Of a stretch of DNA of 53,728 nt, positions 34,203-42,103 are shown in pieces (within the stretch, counting starts at the first letter, position 1; each line of letters opens with the position of its first letter). The notes beneath the pieces are model-generated. The model had not been told where the DNA came from and did no database searches. It saw only the letters and a list, made by a program, of their open reading frames with translations. The position numbers and the translations under genes were made by a program. Source of the DNA: an uncultured bacterium. Lineage in GTDB: Bacteria; Gemmatimonadota; Gemmatimonadetes; Longimicrobiales; RSA9. The stretch is taken from the NCBI GenBank assembly GCA_937889645.1, contig CALBZE010000066.1, positions 1-53,728 of the forward strand. The letters run 5' to 3'.

Positions 34203-35103
34203 GCCTGCCGGCGATGCGGGAGCGGACCGGCGACAGTCCGGCGACGGCGCTCCGACCCCGACCCCGGCCCCGGCGCGCCCGGCGCGCCCGGAGGGTGCCG
34301 GCTGGCCGGCCAGGCTCCGCCGCGCGCTCGGCGTGCTCCGCGCGTTCTGGGCCGCCAACCTGGCCGAAGAGCTCGAGTACCGCGCCAACTTCCTGGCCAG
34401 CCTCTTCGCGACCATCTTCTGGCTCGGGATGGCGGTCCTGACCGCCGCGGTCTTCTTCCGTCAGACCGAGGAGCTCGGCGGCTGGGGGTTCTGGGAGGTC
34501 GTCGCGCTGCTCGGCGTCTTCAACGCGATCGGCGGCATCGTCGACGCCGTGCTGCGACCGAACATAGGACGGATCGTCGACCTGGTCCGCCGCGGCACGC
34601 TCGACCTGATCCTCTCCAAGCCCGTCGACGCGCAGTTCCACGTCTCGTTCCGGCGCCTCGTCGTCTGGCGACTGGCCGACGTCGCGTTCGGCCTCGCACT
34701 CTCGGTGTTCGCCCTGACCCGGATCGATCGAGCGCCGGGCGTCGACGCCGTCGTCGCCTTCCTCCTCACCCTCGCCGCCGCGTTCGCCATCGTCTACGCG
34801 CTCTGGCTCGGGCTCATGTCGTTCGCGTTCTGGTTCGTCGACGTCGAGAACCTCGGCATCCTCTTCGACGCGCTCTACGAGGCCGGCCGCTTCCCCGTAT
34901 CCGCCTACCCCGCGCCGATCCGGTTCGTACTCGTCTACCTGGTCCCGATCGCGTGGATCACGACCGTCCCCGCCGCCACGCTGACCGGCCGCGGCGGGTG
35001 GGCGACCTCGCTCGCGGCGGCCTTCGTTGCGGTCGCCGCCCTCGTCCTCTCGCGCCTGCTCTGGCGCGCGGCGTTGCGGCGCTACACGAGCGCGGGCGGA
35101 TAG
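34183..35103 (+). CDS. ABC-2 family transporter permease, subunit 2
   Basis: A 306-residue permease similar to the first but with an unusual 50-residue Pro/Ala/Gly-rich cytoplasmic N-terminus before AFWAANLAEELEYRANFLAS. The conserved loop IGRIVDLVRRGTLDLILSKP corresponds to that of subunit 1. Several helices follow, among them VVAFLLTLAAAFAIVYALWL. ATG 34183 overlaps the previous gene by 20 bp; a shorter start (for instance a GTG near 34,323) would remove the extension, so this start is less certain than the rest. Together the three genes form a complete exporter. Confidence 0.85.
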   Translation: MERWVGRPAGDAGADRRQSGDGAPTPTPAPARPARPEGAGWPARLRRALGVLRAFWAANLAEELEYRANFLASLFATIFWLGMAVLTAAVFFRQTEELGGWGFWEVVALLGVFNAIGGIVDAVLRPNIGRIVDLVRRGTLDLILSKPVDAQFHVSFRRLVVWRLADVAFGLALSVFALTRIDRAPGVDAVVAFLLTLAAAFAIVYALWLGLMSFAFWFVDVENLGILFDALYEAGRFPVSAYPAPIRFVLVYLVPIAWITTVPAATLTGRGGWATSLAAAFVAVAALVLSRLLWRAALRRYTSAGG

Positions 35104-35222
35104 AGCCGTCGCGCCCTCCGGCCTCGAACGAAGGCGCCGGAAGCCGCCGTAAGGATTCTCCCTACATGAGATCCGGCGTTCGCCCGATTTCCCGCAACGA
35201 CGGACTCCGCGTAGGATGTCGC

Positions 35223-35654
35223 ATGCGCATCGACCGTCGAAGGCCCGACGCGGGGTCAGGCTCGCCGCTCCGACGCCTGGTCGCCAGCGTACTCGCGACT
35301 CTGCTCCTGGCGGGGACGCTGGACGCGGGGCGCGTGCACCCGTGCCCGCATCACGATGTGCTCCCGGCGCAGGGCACGCCGCGTGGCGTGCACCACGACG
35401 CTCAGCACGGCGGACCCGACGACGGGACCGACACCGCCGGCGATCCGGGTGACGCGCACGCCGGTGCGTGCGTGTGCATCGGTGACTGCCTCGCGGGCGG
35501 CGGGTCGTCGTTCGCACCCACCGCGGTCATGCGCCCGGGCGTGGCGCCCGCCGTCGAGACGACGTCGCATCCGTCCGAATCCGGCCACGCGGCGCCCGGG
35601 CGGCGCGTGGCCTACCTCCTCCCCTACTCCACAGCACCACCCTCGCAACACTGA
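35223..35654 (+). CDS. His/Cys-rich secreted protein upstream of TonB receptor
   Basis: A 143-residue protein. ATG 35223 (MRIDRRRP) places the hydrophobic stretch RRLVASVLATLLLAGTLDAG as a signal peptide. The mature part is rich in metal-type ligands: HPCPHHDVL, HHDAQHGGPDDG, DAHAGACVCIGDCLAGG. Length, layout and position before a TonB receptor resemble DUF2946-type proteins linked to copper handling, but this is a guess from composition. An ATG at 35166 in the same frame would move the signal peptide away from the N-terminus. It is separated from the receptor gene by a hairpin (35,675-35,696). Confidence 0.65.
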   Translation: MRIDRRRPDAGSGSPLRRLVASVLATLLLAGTLDAGRVHPCPHHDVLPAQGTPRGVHHDAQHGGPDDGTDTAGDPGDAHAGACVCIGDCLAGGGSSFAPTAVMRPGVAPAVETTSHPSESGHAAPGRRVAYLLPYSTAPPSQH

Positions 35655-35674
35655 GCATTCCGTCAGGCGAAGCA

Positions 35675-35696
35675 CCGCGACCGCTGCCGGTCGCGG
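35675..35696. promoter_or_regulatory. 9-bp intergenic hairpin before TonB receptor
   Basis: CCGCGACCG (35,675-35,683) and CGGTCGCGG (35,688-35,696) with a 4-nt loop lie 21 bp after the upstream stop and 38 bp before the receptor ATG. No T-run; it may protect or attenuate the message. Confidence 0.4.
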
Positions 35697-35734
35697 ATCG
35701 AGGAAGTGTGTTCAGTGAATCGACGAGGGAACCA

Positions 35735-38098
35735 ATGCACGTGGAAATTGCCCGGCGTGCCTCGGGCACGCCTGCTCGCCGGGGCATTGCCTCGGTCGTG
35801 CTCCTGCTGATCCTTGCCGCCGTAACGCCTGCCGTCGCCCAACAGGGCGGACGCATCGAGGTCCACGTCGTCTCCGCCGCCGGCGCGCCGGTCCCGGGTG
35901 CGATGGTCCGGGCCCAGGCCCAGACCGGACGCACCGCGGGTCCCGACGCGCGCGAGTCCCTGATCGCCACCACCGATGCCGACGGCTACGCCGTGATCGA
36001 CGCGCCTGCGCCCGCCCGGTACGCCGTCGAGGTCAGCCGTATCGGCTACCGTGAGGCGCGTGAGATCGTGGACTTGACCGCCGGAGGCATAGCGCGCGTG
36101 GTCGTCACGCTGACCGAAGAGCCGATCGCGCTCGCGGCAATCGAGGTCGCCATCCTGCGCCCGGACCTGAGCCCCACGGCCGAGCTCGACGAACGGGACG
36201 TGGCGGAGGCCATCGCGCATGACGCCGGCACGATGCTCCGCGCGCTCCCGGGCCTCGATGCAGTCCGCCGAGGCGCGCTCGGTCTCGATCCCGTCGTGCG
36301 TGGGCTGCGCGAGACCCAGGTCGGCGTCTACGTCGACGGGATCCACGCCTTCCCCGGCGGGCCGGGCGGGATGGACACGCCCCTCTCCCACACCGACCCC
36401 GCGGCGATCCGCTCCGTCGAGGTCATCAAGGGGCCGTACGCCCTCACCTGGGGCGCGGGGAACATGGGCGCGATCCGCGTGGAGACGCTCCCGCTCCCCG
36501 GTGAAGGAGCCGCGCCCTTCGGCGCTCGCTTCTTCTCCGGCTACGACGCGAACCTCGGCGCGGTCGAGGCGGGCGCCCAGGCCGCCGGCGCGCTCGGCGC
36601 CATCGCATACGCCCTCTCCGGCGCCTGGCGCGAGGGCGACGACTACACCGCCGGCGACGGCTCGGTCGTCCCCGCGTCGTTCCGCTCCACCGAAGGCCGC
36701 GCCAAGCTGGGGCTCCGTCTCGCGCCCGGGTCGCGCATCACCCTCGCCGGCGCGTACCAGGCCCAGCGCGACATCGACTATCCCGGCCGCCCGCTCGACG
36801 CCGACTACTTCGACGTCTACAGCGGATCCGTGCGCTGGGAGATCACGCGTGACGGCGGCGCACTCGTCGGCCTCGACGCGCTCGCCTACGCGTACGACGT
36901 CGACCACGGCATGAGTAACGACGCCAAGCCGACCGCGTTGCCGAACCCCGACCGGATGCCTCCATTCCCACTGGACATCGACACCCGTTCCGGGATCCGC
37001 GTCTACGGCGGCCGCCTGGCCGCGCTCCTGCGCGCCGGCGAGACCCGGCTCGAGGTCGGCGGCGACGCATACCACGCGATCCACGACGCGTACCGCACCA
37101 TCGACCGGCGCGACACCGGCGCGCCCATGGGGCGGCACCTGATCTGGGGCGGCGCCCGCATCACCGATGCCGGGCTGTTCCTCCGCGCCGAACGGTCCGT
37201 CGGCGACGTCGACCTCTCCGCCGTGGTCCGCCTCGACCGCGTCCTGGCCGACGCGGACAGCGCGAGCGAGTTCTTCCGCACGAACGTCACGGACGACCTC
37301 TCGGCAGCGGAGACGAACGTCAGCGCCGCGCTGACCGCGGGGATCCGTATCGCCCCAAACTGGACGCTCTCCGCGGGGATCGGCTCCGTCGTCCGCACGG
37401 CCGATGCGAACGAGCGCTTCTCCGACCGCAACGCTGCGCGCAAGATGCAGATCGGCGCGGAGTTCGTCGGCGACCCCCGGCTCGCCCCGGAGCGCAGCAC
37501 CCAGCTCGACCTCTGGCTCGAGGGACGCTACCCCGCAGTGGCCGTTTCCCTCAACGTCTTCGGCCGTCGCATCGACGACCACATTACCATCGAGCCGACG
37601 GAATTCCCGCGGCAGAGCATGATGAGCGCGCCGACGGTCTACCGGTACGTGAACGGGGAGGCGACGTATTGGGGGTACGAGGCGATGGCGTCTTTCCGGC
37701 TGCCGAGGGACCTCACCCTGTCGGCGGCGGCGTCCTACCTGCACGGCCACGACGAAACGCTCGACGAGCCGGCCTTCGGCGTGCCGCCGCTCCGAGGCGA
37801 CGTGCGGCTCCGCTGGGAGCCCGGCCTCCGCGGCATCTTCCTGGAGGGCGGCTGGCGCGGCGTCGCCCGGCAGGACCGCGCCGCGACGAGCCGGGGCGAG
37901 GCCGCGACGGCGGGTTACGACCTGTTCGACGTCCGGGGCGGCGTCGACCTCACCCGCCGGACCCGCGTCCGGATGGGAATCGAGAACCTGACCGATGAGG
38001 CGTACGTGAACCACCTGAACGCAACGAACCCGTTCGGCGGCGCTCGCATCCCCGAGCCCGGCCGCGTCGTGTTCGTGCGCGTGGAGCAGCGGATCTGA
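35735..38098 (+). CDS. TonB-dependent outer-membrane receptor with carboxypeptidase-regulatory-like domain
   Basis: A 787-residue outer-membrane receptor. Signal peptide ASVVLLLILAAVTPAVAQQG; a carboxypeptidase-regulatory-like beta domain (about 40-125: VVSAAGAPVPGAMVRAQAQT, YAVEVSRIGYREAREIV). The plug domain follows, with DAGTMLRALPGLDAVRRGAL, DPVVRGLRETQVGVYVDGIH and SVEVIKGPYALTWGAGNMGA. The rest is a 22-strand beta-barrel ending FVRVEQRI. A classical TonB box is not obvious. The plug loop GGPGGMDTPLSHTDP recalls copper-type receptors such as NosA/OprC. With the His/Cys-rich neighbour this points to a metal, but the substrate is unproven. ATG 35735 follows GACGAGGGA. Confidence 0.9.
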   Translation: MHVEIARRASGTPARRGIASVVLLLILAAVTPAVAQQGGRIEVHVVSAAGAPVPGAMVRAQAQTGRTAGPDARESLIATTDADGYAVIDAPAPARYAVEVSRIGYREAREIVDLTAGGIARVVVTLTEEPIALAAIEVAILRPDLSPTAELDERDVAEAIAHDAGTMLRALPGLDAVRRGALGLDPVVRGLRETQVGVYVDGIHAFPGGPGGMDTPLSHTDPAAIRSVEVIKGPYALTWGAGNMGAIRVETLPLPGEGAAPFGARFFSGYDANLGAVEAGAQAAGALGAIAYALSGAWREGDDYTAGDGSVVPASFRSTEGRAKLGLRLAPGSRITLAGAYQAQRDIDYPGRPLDADYFDVYSGSVRWEITRDGGALVGLDALAYAYDVDHGMSNDAKPTALPNPDRMPPFPLDIDTRSGIRVYGGRLAALLRAGETRLEVGGDAYHAIHDAYRTIDRRDTGAPMGRHLIWGGARITDAGLFLRAERSVGDVDLSAVVRLDRVLADADSASEFFRTNVTDDLSAAETNVSAALTAGIRIAPNWTLSAGIGSVVRTADANERFSDRNAARKMQIGAEFVGDPRLAPERSTQLDLWLEGRYPAVAVSLNVFGRRIDDHITIEPTEFPRQSMMSAPTVYRYVNGEATYWGYEAMASFRLPRDLTLSAAASYLHGHDETLDEPAFGVPPLRGDVRLRWEPGLRGIFLEGGWRGVARQDRAATSRGEAATAGYDLFDVRGGVDLTRRTRVRMGIENLTDEAYVNHLNATNPFGGARIPEPGRVVFVRVEQRI

Positions 38099-38099
38099 C

Positions 38100-38340
38100 C
38101 CGCCGCCGCAGGCGGCCGACACCGCCCCGAAATGGCCTCTCCCGCCGCCGGCGAGCTCCGCTCGCCGGCGGCCCCCCGCGCCGAAGGCGCCTTCTCCGCG
38201 CCGTCAGGCGCCGAGCCCGCCCCGCTGGGGCCACCCGCCGCGCGAAGCGCGGCCGACCCCGCGGCCACAAGCCGCCGATCCCCGCGCGCGCAGCGCGCCG
38301 CTCCCCGCCGGCCCCCGACCGGCCGCCCCCGCGCGCCGGC
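38100..38340. repeat. Second mosaic of GC-rich mini-palindromes
   Basis: It starts at the receptor stop codon. Consecutive palindromes include GCCGCC-GCA-GGCGGC, an 11-bp stem CCGCCGGCGAG/CTCGCCGGCGG with 5-nt loop, GCGCC-GAA-GGCGC, GCGCC-GTCA-GGCGC, CCCC-GCT-GGGG, GCCGCGC-GAA-GCGCGGC, GCGGC-CACAA-GCCGC and GCGCGC-GCA-GCGCGC. The style is the same as at 9,560-9,795, including GAA and GCA loops. It fills most of the 368-bp gap before the acyl ligase gene; no gene is seen in it. Confidence 0.8.
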
Positions 38341-38466
38341 CCACCCCCAACCCTCACACCTCCATGCGCCGCGACCTCTTGCTTCCGGCACCGGCGCCCG
38401 CCCCCCACGGCGCGCCTCCTGCAGGCACTATCCGACTCAACCACGGACAGTCCACCGGAGGCGGCT

Positions 38467-40170
38467 GTGGCGATCGAGAACCTGATCCAACTCTTGCGCG
38501 AGCGTGCGGTCGACCGGCCCGACCGGGTGCTCCTCCGATTCCGTCGGAACGGCGCGTGGCACGAATGGAACTACGGCCTGGTGTTGCATCGGGTCGAGGC
38601 GATCGCCGGGGGGCTCGAGGTGCTGGGCGTGCGACCCGGCGACCGTGCGGCGATCCTGTCCGGCTCCCGGCCCGAGTGGATCCTCGCGGATCTGGGCAGC
38701 ATGGCCGCCGGCGCGGTCGTGCTCGGGATCGATCCGGAGTTGCCGGAAGAGGAGACGGCGTGCATCCTGGACCACGTCGAGGCACGCGTCGCCTTCGTGG
38801 AGGACTGGGAAACGGCGATGCGAATCACCGGAACGCGGCATCGCGCGCCGACCCTCGAACACGTGATCCTGCTGGAGGGCGAGGCGACGGGAGATCCCGC
38901 GGTGCTCTCGCTCCAGGCGCTCGAGTCGCTCGCGGCGCCGGGCAGGGGCGCGATCCGGTTGGATCGCACCGCACGCCGCGCCCGTGAAGCGCCGGCGACG
39001 ATCTGCTACACCGCCGGGACCACGGGGCTGCCGAAGGGCGCGCTCCTCACGCACGGCAACCTGATCGGTGCGCTGGCCGCGTCCGCGCGCGCGTTCGCCG
39101 ACGCGCTCCGACCGATCGAGCAAGTGCTCTGCCCCGTCGCGCCGAGCAGCGTGCTCGGGCGGATCTGCGGCGAGTTCGCGGCCGTGTTCCTCGGGCGCAC
39201 GCTCGCGCTCGGCACGCCCGGCGGCACGCTCGGCACGCCCGGCGAGGTGATCGGGAGGCCAGGCGGCGCGTCCGGTCACGCCTGCGACGCGCTCCTCGAG
39301 GACGCAGCCGCGCTTCGGCCCGACGCGCTCGTCGCCACGCCGCGGCTGCTCGGGCGGATCCGCGAGCGGCTGGGCGACCGGCCGCCGCGCGAACGCCTTG
39401 GCGGCCGGCTCGCCGCGATCTTCTGCGGCGGCGCGCCGCTCGACCCCGGGATCGCGCGCTTTTTCGGGGCCGACGGCATCCGCGTCTTCGACGGATGGGG
39501 GATGGCCGAGACCGCCGGTCCCGTGACCGCGAACCGCCCGGGCGCGGCGCGCGCCGGCTCCGTCGGACGGCCGCTTCCGGGAATCGAGGTCCGCGTCGCC
39601 GCCGACGGCGAGCTGCTCGTCCACGGGCCCAACGTCTTCTCGGGGTACTACCGCGAGCCCGAGCGGAGCGCGGATGCCTTCGACGAGCACGGATTCCTCC
39701 GCACTGGCGACGTCGGCCGCATCGACGAGGATGGGTTCGTTTACGTGACCGGCAGGAAGAGTGACCTCATCGTCAGCGCGGACGGGCGAGTCGTCGCGCC
39801 GCAGAAGATCGAGCAGCTCCTGCACGAGCGGCCGTTCATCGCGCACGCGATCGCGTACGGCGACCGCCGCCCGTTCATGGTCGCGCTCCTGACGATCGAC
39901 CGCGACGCGATCGCGGCATGGCACCCCGAGCTGACCGACCGACCCATCGGCGACCCGGCACTCCAAGCCCTCGTCGAGGAAGAGGTCCGGCGCGTCAACG
40001 ACCGGCTCCCGGAGCCCGAGCGCATCCGCGCGTTCCGGCTCCTGGACGGCGACGAGACCGGCGGCCTGGCCGTGCTGCGTCGCCTGCGACGCCCCGAGGC
40101 CGAGGCCCGCTTCCGCCCGATCCTCGACGAGCTGTACGTCGCCGAGCAGGTCGCATCACGACCATCATGA
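38467..40170 (+). CDS. AMP-dependent acyl-CoA synthetase/ligase, FadD/AAS type
   Basis: A 567-residue ANL-superfamily enzyme that activates a carboxylic acid, probably a long-chain fatty acid, via an acyl-AMP. The P-loop ATICYTAGTTGLPKGALLTH is near 179-198, A5/A7 blocks are FDGWGMAETAGPVTANRPG and FLRTGDVGRIDEDGFVYVTG, and GRKSDLIVSADGRVVAPQKI contains the hinge and catalytic region. The N-terminal EWNYGLVLHRVEAIAGGLEV is also usual. A 21-bp tandem duplication at 39,208-39,249 adds a Gly/Thr/Pro insert (LGTPGGTLGTPGEV). GTG 38467 has GGAGG upstream. Next gene starts 7 bp after the stop. It begins a five-gene co-directional group. Confidence 0.88.
   Translation: MAIENLIQLLRERAVDRPDRVLLRFRRNGAWHEWNYGLVLHRVEAIAGGLEVLGVRPGDRAAILSGSRPEWILADLGSMAAGAVVLGIDPELPEEETACILDHVEARVAFVEDWETAMRITGTRHRAPTLEHVILLEGEATGDPAVLSLQALESLAAPGRGAIRLDRTARRAREAPATICYTAGTTGLPKGALLTHGNLIGALAASARAFADALRPIEQVLCPVAPSSVLGRICGEFAAVFLGRTLALGTPGGTLGTPGEVIGRPGGASGHACDALLEDAAALRPDALVATPRLLGRIRERLGDRPPRERLGGRLAAIFCGGAPLDPGIARFFGADGIRVFDGWGMAETAGPVTANRPGAARAGSVGRPLPGIEVRVAADGELLVHGPNVFSGYYREPERSADAFDEHGFLRTGDVGRIDEDGFVYVTGRKSDLIVSADGRVVAPQKIEQLLHERPFIAHAIAYGDRRPFMVALLTIDRDAIAAWHPELTDRPIGDPALQALVEEEVRRVNDRLPEPERIRAFRLLDGDETGGLAVLRRLRRPEAEARFRPILDELYVAEQVASRPS
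39208..39249. repeat. 21-nt tandem duplication inside the acyl ligase gene
   Basis: CTCGGCACGCCCGGCG recurs with a 21-nt period (39,208 and 39,229). It keeps the reading frame and divides into 7-nt steps like the intergenic heptamer arrays. Confidence 0.55.
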
Positions 40171-40177
40171 TCGCTGC

Positions 40178-41371
40178 ATGAGCACGGACGCGTTGATCGT
40201 CGGCGGCGGGATCGGCGGTGCCGTTCTCGCCCTCGCCCTCGGCCGCCGCGGCCACCGCGTCCGCATCCTCGAGCGCGAGCCCGCGCCGCCGCGCATCGCC
40301 CGCCCCGAGATCCTCCAGGAGGCGACGCTCCGTGCCCTCGTCGAAATCGGCGCGGGCGACCTCCTGGCGCCGACCGCGGCGCTGCCGATCCGGAAGATCG
40401 AGGTGCGGCGCGGCCGCGACGCCCTCCTCGCCCTGGGGCCCGACGACTTCCGCGCGGCCGAGAGCCGTCCGTTCTCCGTCGACCCCGCACTCATCCGGTC
40501 GATCCTCCTCGATGCCGCCCTCGCGACCGGCAACGTCGAACTCGACCGCGGCGCCGAGGTCACGAACGTGATCCGCGAGCACGGCTACGTCGCCGGCGTG
40601 CGCGGCCGGATGAACGACCAGGCCTTCGAGGCCCACGGCAGTCTCCTCGTCGGCGACGACGGCCCGCGCTCGATCGTCCGCGAATGCGTAGGGATCCGCG
40701 CACGGCTCCGCCTCTTCCCGGTCGAGTTCCTGACCTTCGGACTCGACCGGCCGGCCGATTTCCCGAGCGATGCCGCCGTCGCCTGGATCCGCCCCGAAGC
40801 CGTACGCGACGATTTGTTCGGCGCGCTCTTCGTCCCGCTCCCCGGCGACCGCATCGCCGGCGTGCTCCTCGCGACGATCGGCGTCGTCGACGCCATGTTC
40901 GACGGGGACGCCGCCGCGTTCTGGCGCGGGCTCGCCACGCTCACGCCCGCGGCGGATGCGCTGCGCGAGCGTATCCCCGACCCCCGCATGCTGACCCGCG
41001 TCCGTCGCGTCTACGGCCACGCCGACCGGTACGTCGTCGACGGCGCCGCCATCCTCGGCGACGCCGCGCACCCCATGAGCCCCGCCGGCGGGCAGGGCGC
41101 CAACGCCGCCATCTTCGACGCCCTCGCCCTCGCCGACGTCGCCGACGCCGCGCTCCGCGACGACGACCTATCGGCGCAGCGGCTGGCCGCCTACGAGCGC
41201 CGCCGCCGCGCCGCCAACCACCGGTCGCTGCGCTTCACCCGCCGCGCCGTCGCCCTCGTGCGACTCACGCGCCGCGTCCCCGCCGCCGCCCCGCTCGTCC
41301 TCGCGCTGCTGCGCCTCACCGGCCAGAGCCGCCACCTCCTGCACCGCGCCGCGACGGCGTTCCGGGAATAG
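40178..41371 (+). CDS. FAD-dependent monooxygenase, UbiH/PHBH fold
   Basis: A 397-residue flavoprotein. The dinucleotide motif DALIVGGGIGGAVLALALG near 4-22 and the second motif VDGAAILGDAAHPMSPAGGQ with GDAAH near 290 mark the group A hydroxylase family (p-hydroxybenzoate hydroxylase fold). The middle conserved DG motif reads VGDDGPRSIVRE. It would hydroxylate or epoxidise a substrate using NAD(P)H and oxygen. Placement between an acyl ligase and a GMC oxidase gene suggests a lipid-like substrate. The C-terminal 40 residues are hydrophobic and basic and may bind the membrane. It follows the ligase by 7 bp. Confidence 0.87.
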   Translation: MSTDALIVGGGIGGAVLALALGRRGHRVRILEREPAPPRIARPEILQEATLRALVEIGAGDLLAPTAALPIRKIEVRRGRDALLALGPDDFRAAESRPFSVDPALIRSILLDAALATGNVELDRGAEVTNVIREHGYVAGVRGRMNDQAFEAHGSLLVGDDGPRSIVRECVGIRARLRLFPVEFLTFGLDRPADFPSDAAVAWIRPEAVRDDLFGALFVPLPGDRIAGVLLATIGVVDAMFDGDAAAFWRGLATLTPAADALRERIPDPRMLTRVRRVYGHADRYVVDGAAILGDAAHPMSPAGGQGANAAIFDALALADVADAALRDDDLSAQRLAAYERRRRAANHRSLRFTRRAVALVRLTRRVPAAAPLVLALLRLTGQSRHLLHRAATAFRE

Positions 41372-41581
41372 GGCACTCGCACGCCGCTCCCTCGGTGCCA
41401 CGCCCCGCCTGCGCGCGGCGGCCGCCCCGCCCGCTGCGCCGCGCGACGTCGCTCGGCCACGCCACCCGTTGCCGCCGCAGATGCACCGACCTAACTTGCC
41501 ACTCGCCGCGACGCTGCACCAACCCGCCCCACACCGGTGCGGGTTCGTGCCCGCCGGCGCCAACCGTTCGGAAGCGATCCC

Positions 41582-42103
41582 ATGCAACCGGTCCTTGCAC
41601 CCGTCCGACCCGCGTTCCGCGCGATCGCGACGACCATCGTCCCCGAGGCCGCGTCGCTGACCGAAGACGACTGGGGCGACGTCGAGCGGATCATAGAAGA
41701 CGCGCTCGCCGCCCGCCCGCCGGCGATGCGACGCCAGCTCCGAACGTTGATCCGCGTCATCCAGCTCCGCCCACTCCTCCGCTACGGCCGCACCTTCACC
41801 GCCCTCGACCCCGCGCGACGCACCCTCATACTGCGACGCTTCGAGAACGCGCGGCTCCTCCTTCTGCGCCGCGGCTTCTGGGGCCTGCGCACGCTCGTCT
41901 TCATGGGCTACTACGCCCGCCCCGCCGCCGCGAAGGAGATCGGTTACCGCGCGGACCCGCGGGGGTGGGACGCGAGGCGCGGCCCGACGGACACCGCGCC
42001 GCCTGCCGCGACGACCACCCCACCGGCCGATGAGCCGTCCGCAGCACCGGCCGACGAGCCGTCCGCAGCACCGACCGCCACCGGCCGTGAGGAGGACGCA
42101 TGA
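41582..42103 (+). CDS. GMC oxidoreductase small subunit (gluconate 2-dehydrogenase subunit 3-like)
   Basis: A 173-residue protein resembling the small subunit of flavin dehydrogenases: TIVPEAASLTEDDWGDVERI, LRTLIRVIQLRPLLRYGRTF, and GFWGLRTLVFMGYYARPAAA then KEIGYR. It probably partners the GMC protein encoded next; the stop overlaps that start by 4 bp (ATGA). The C-terminus is a Pro/Ala/Asp-rich tail made by a 24-nt tandem duplication at 42,023-42,070 (ADEPSAAP twice). The gene is 210 bp from the previous one, so a second promoter may lie in the gap, though none was clear. Confidence 0.8.
   Translation: MQPVLAPVRPAFRAIATTIVPEAASLTEDDWGDVERIIEDALAARPPAMRRQLRTLIRVIQLRPLLRYGRTFTALDPARRTLILRRFENARLLLLRRGFWGLRTLVFMGYYARPAAAKEIGYRADPRGWDARRGPTDTAPPAATTTPPADEPSAAPADEPSAAPTATGREEDA
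42023..42070. repeat. 24-nt tandem repeat within the small-subunit gene
   Basis: Two copies (42,023-42,046 and 42,047-42,070) differ at a single base and encode a repeated ADEPSAAP tail. Confidence 0.8.

Noticed and set aside
38100..38340. CRISPR array or transposon end
   Set aside because: Units vary in stem sequence, no spacer pattern, no transposase gene and no terminal repeats.
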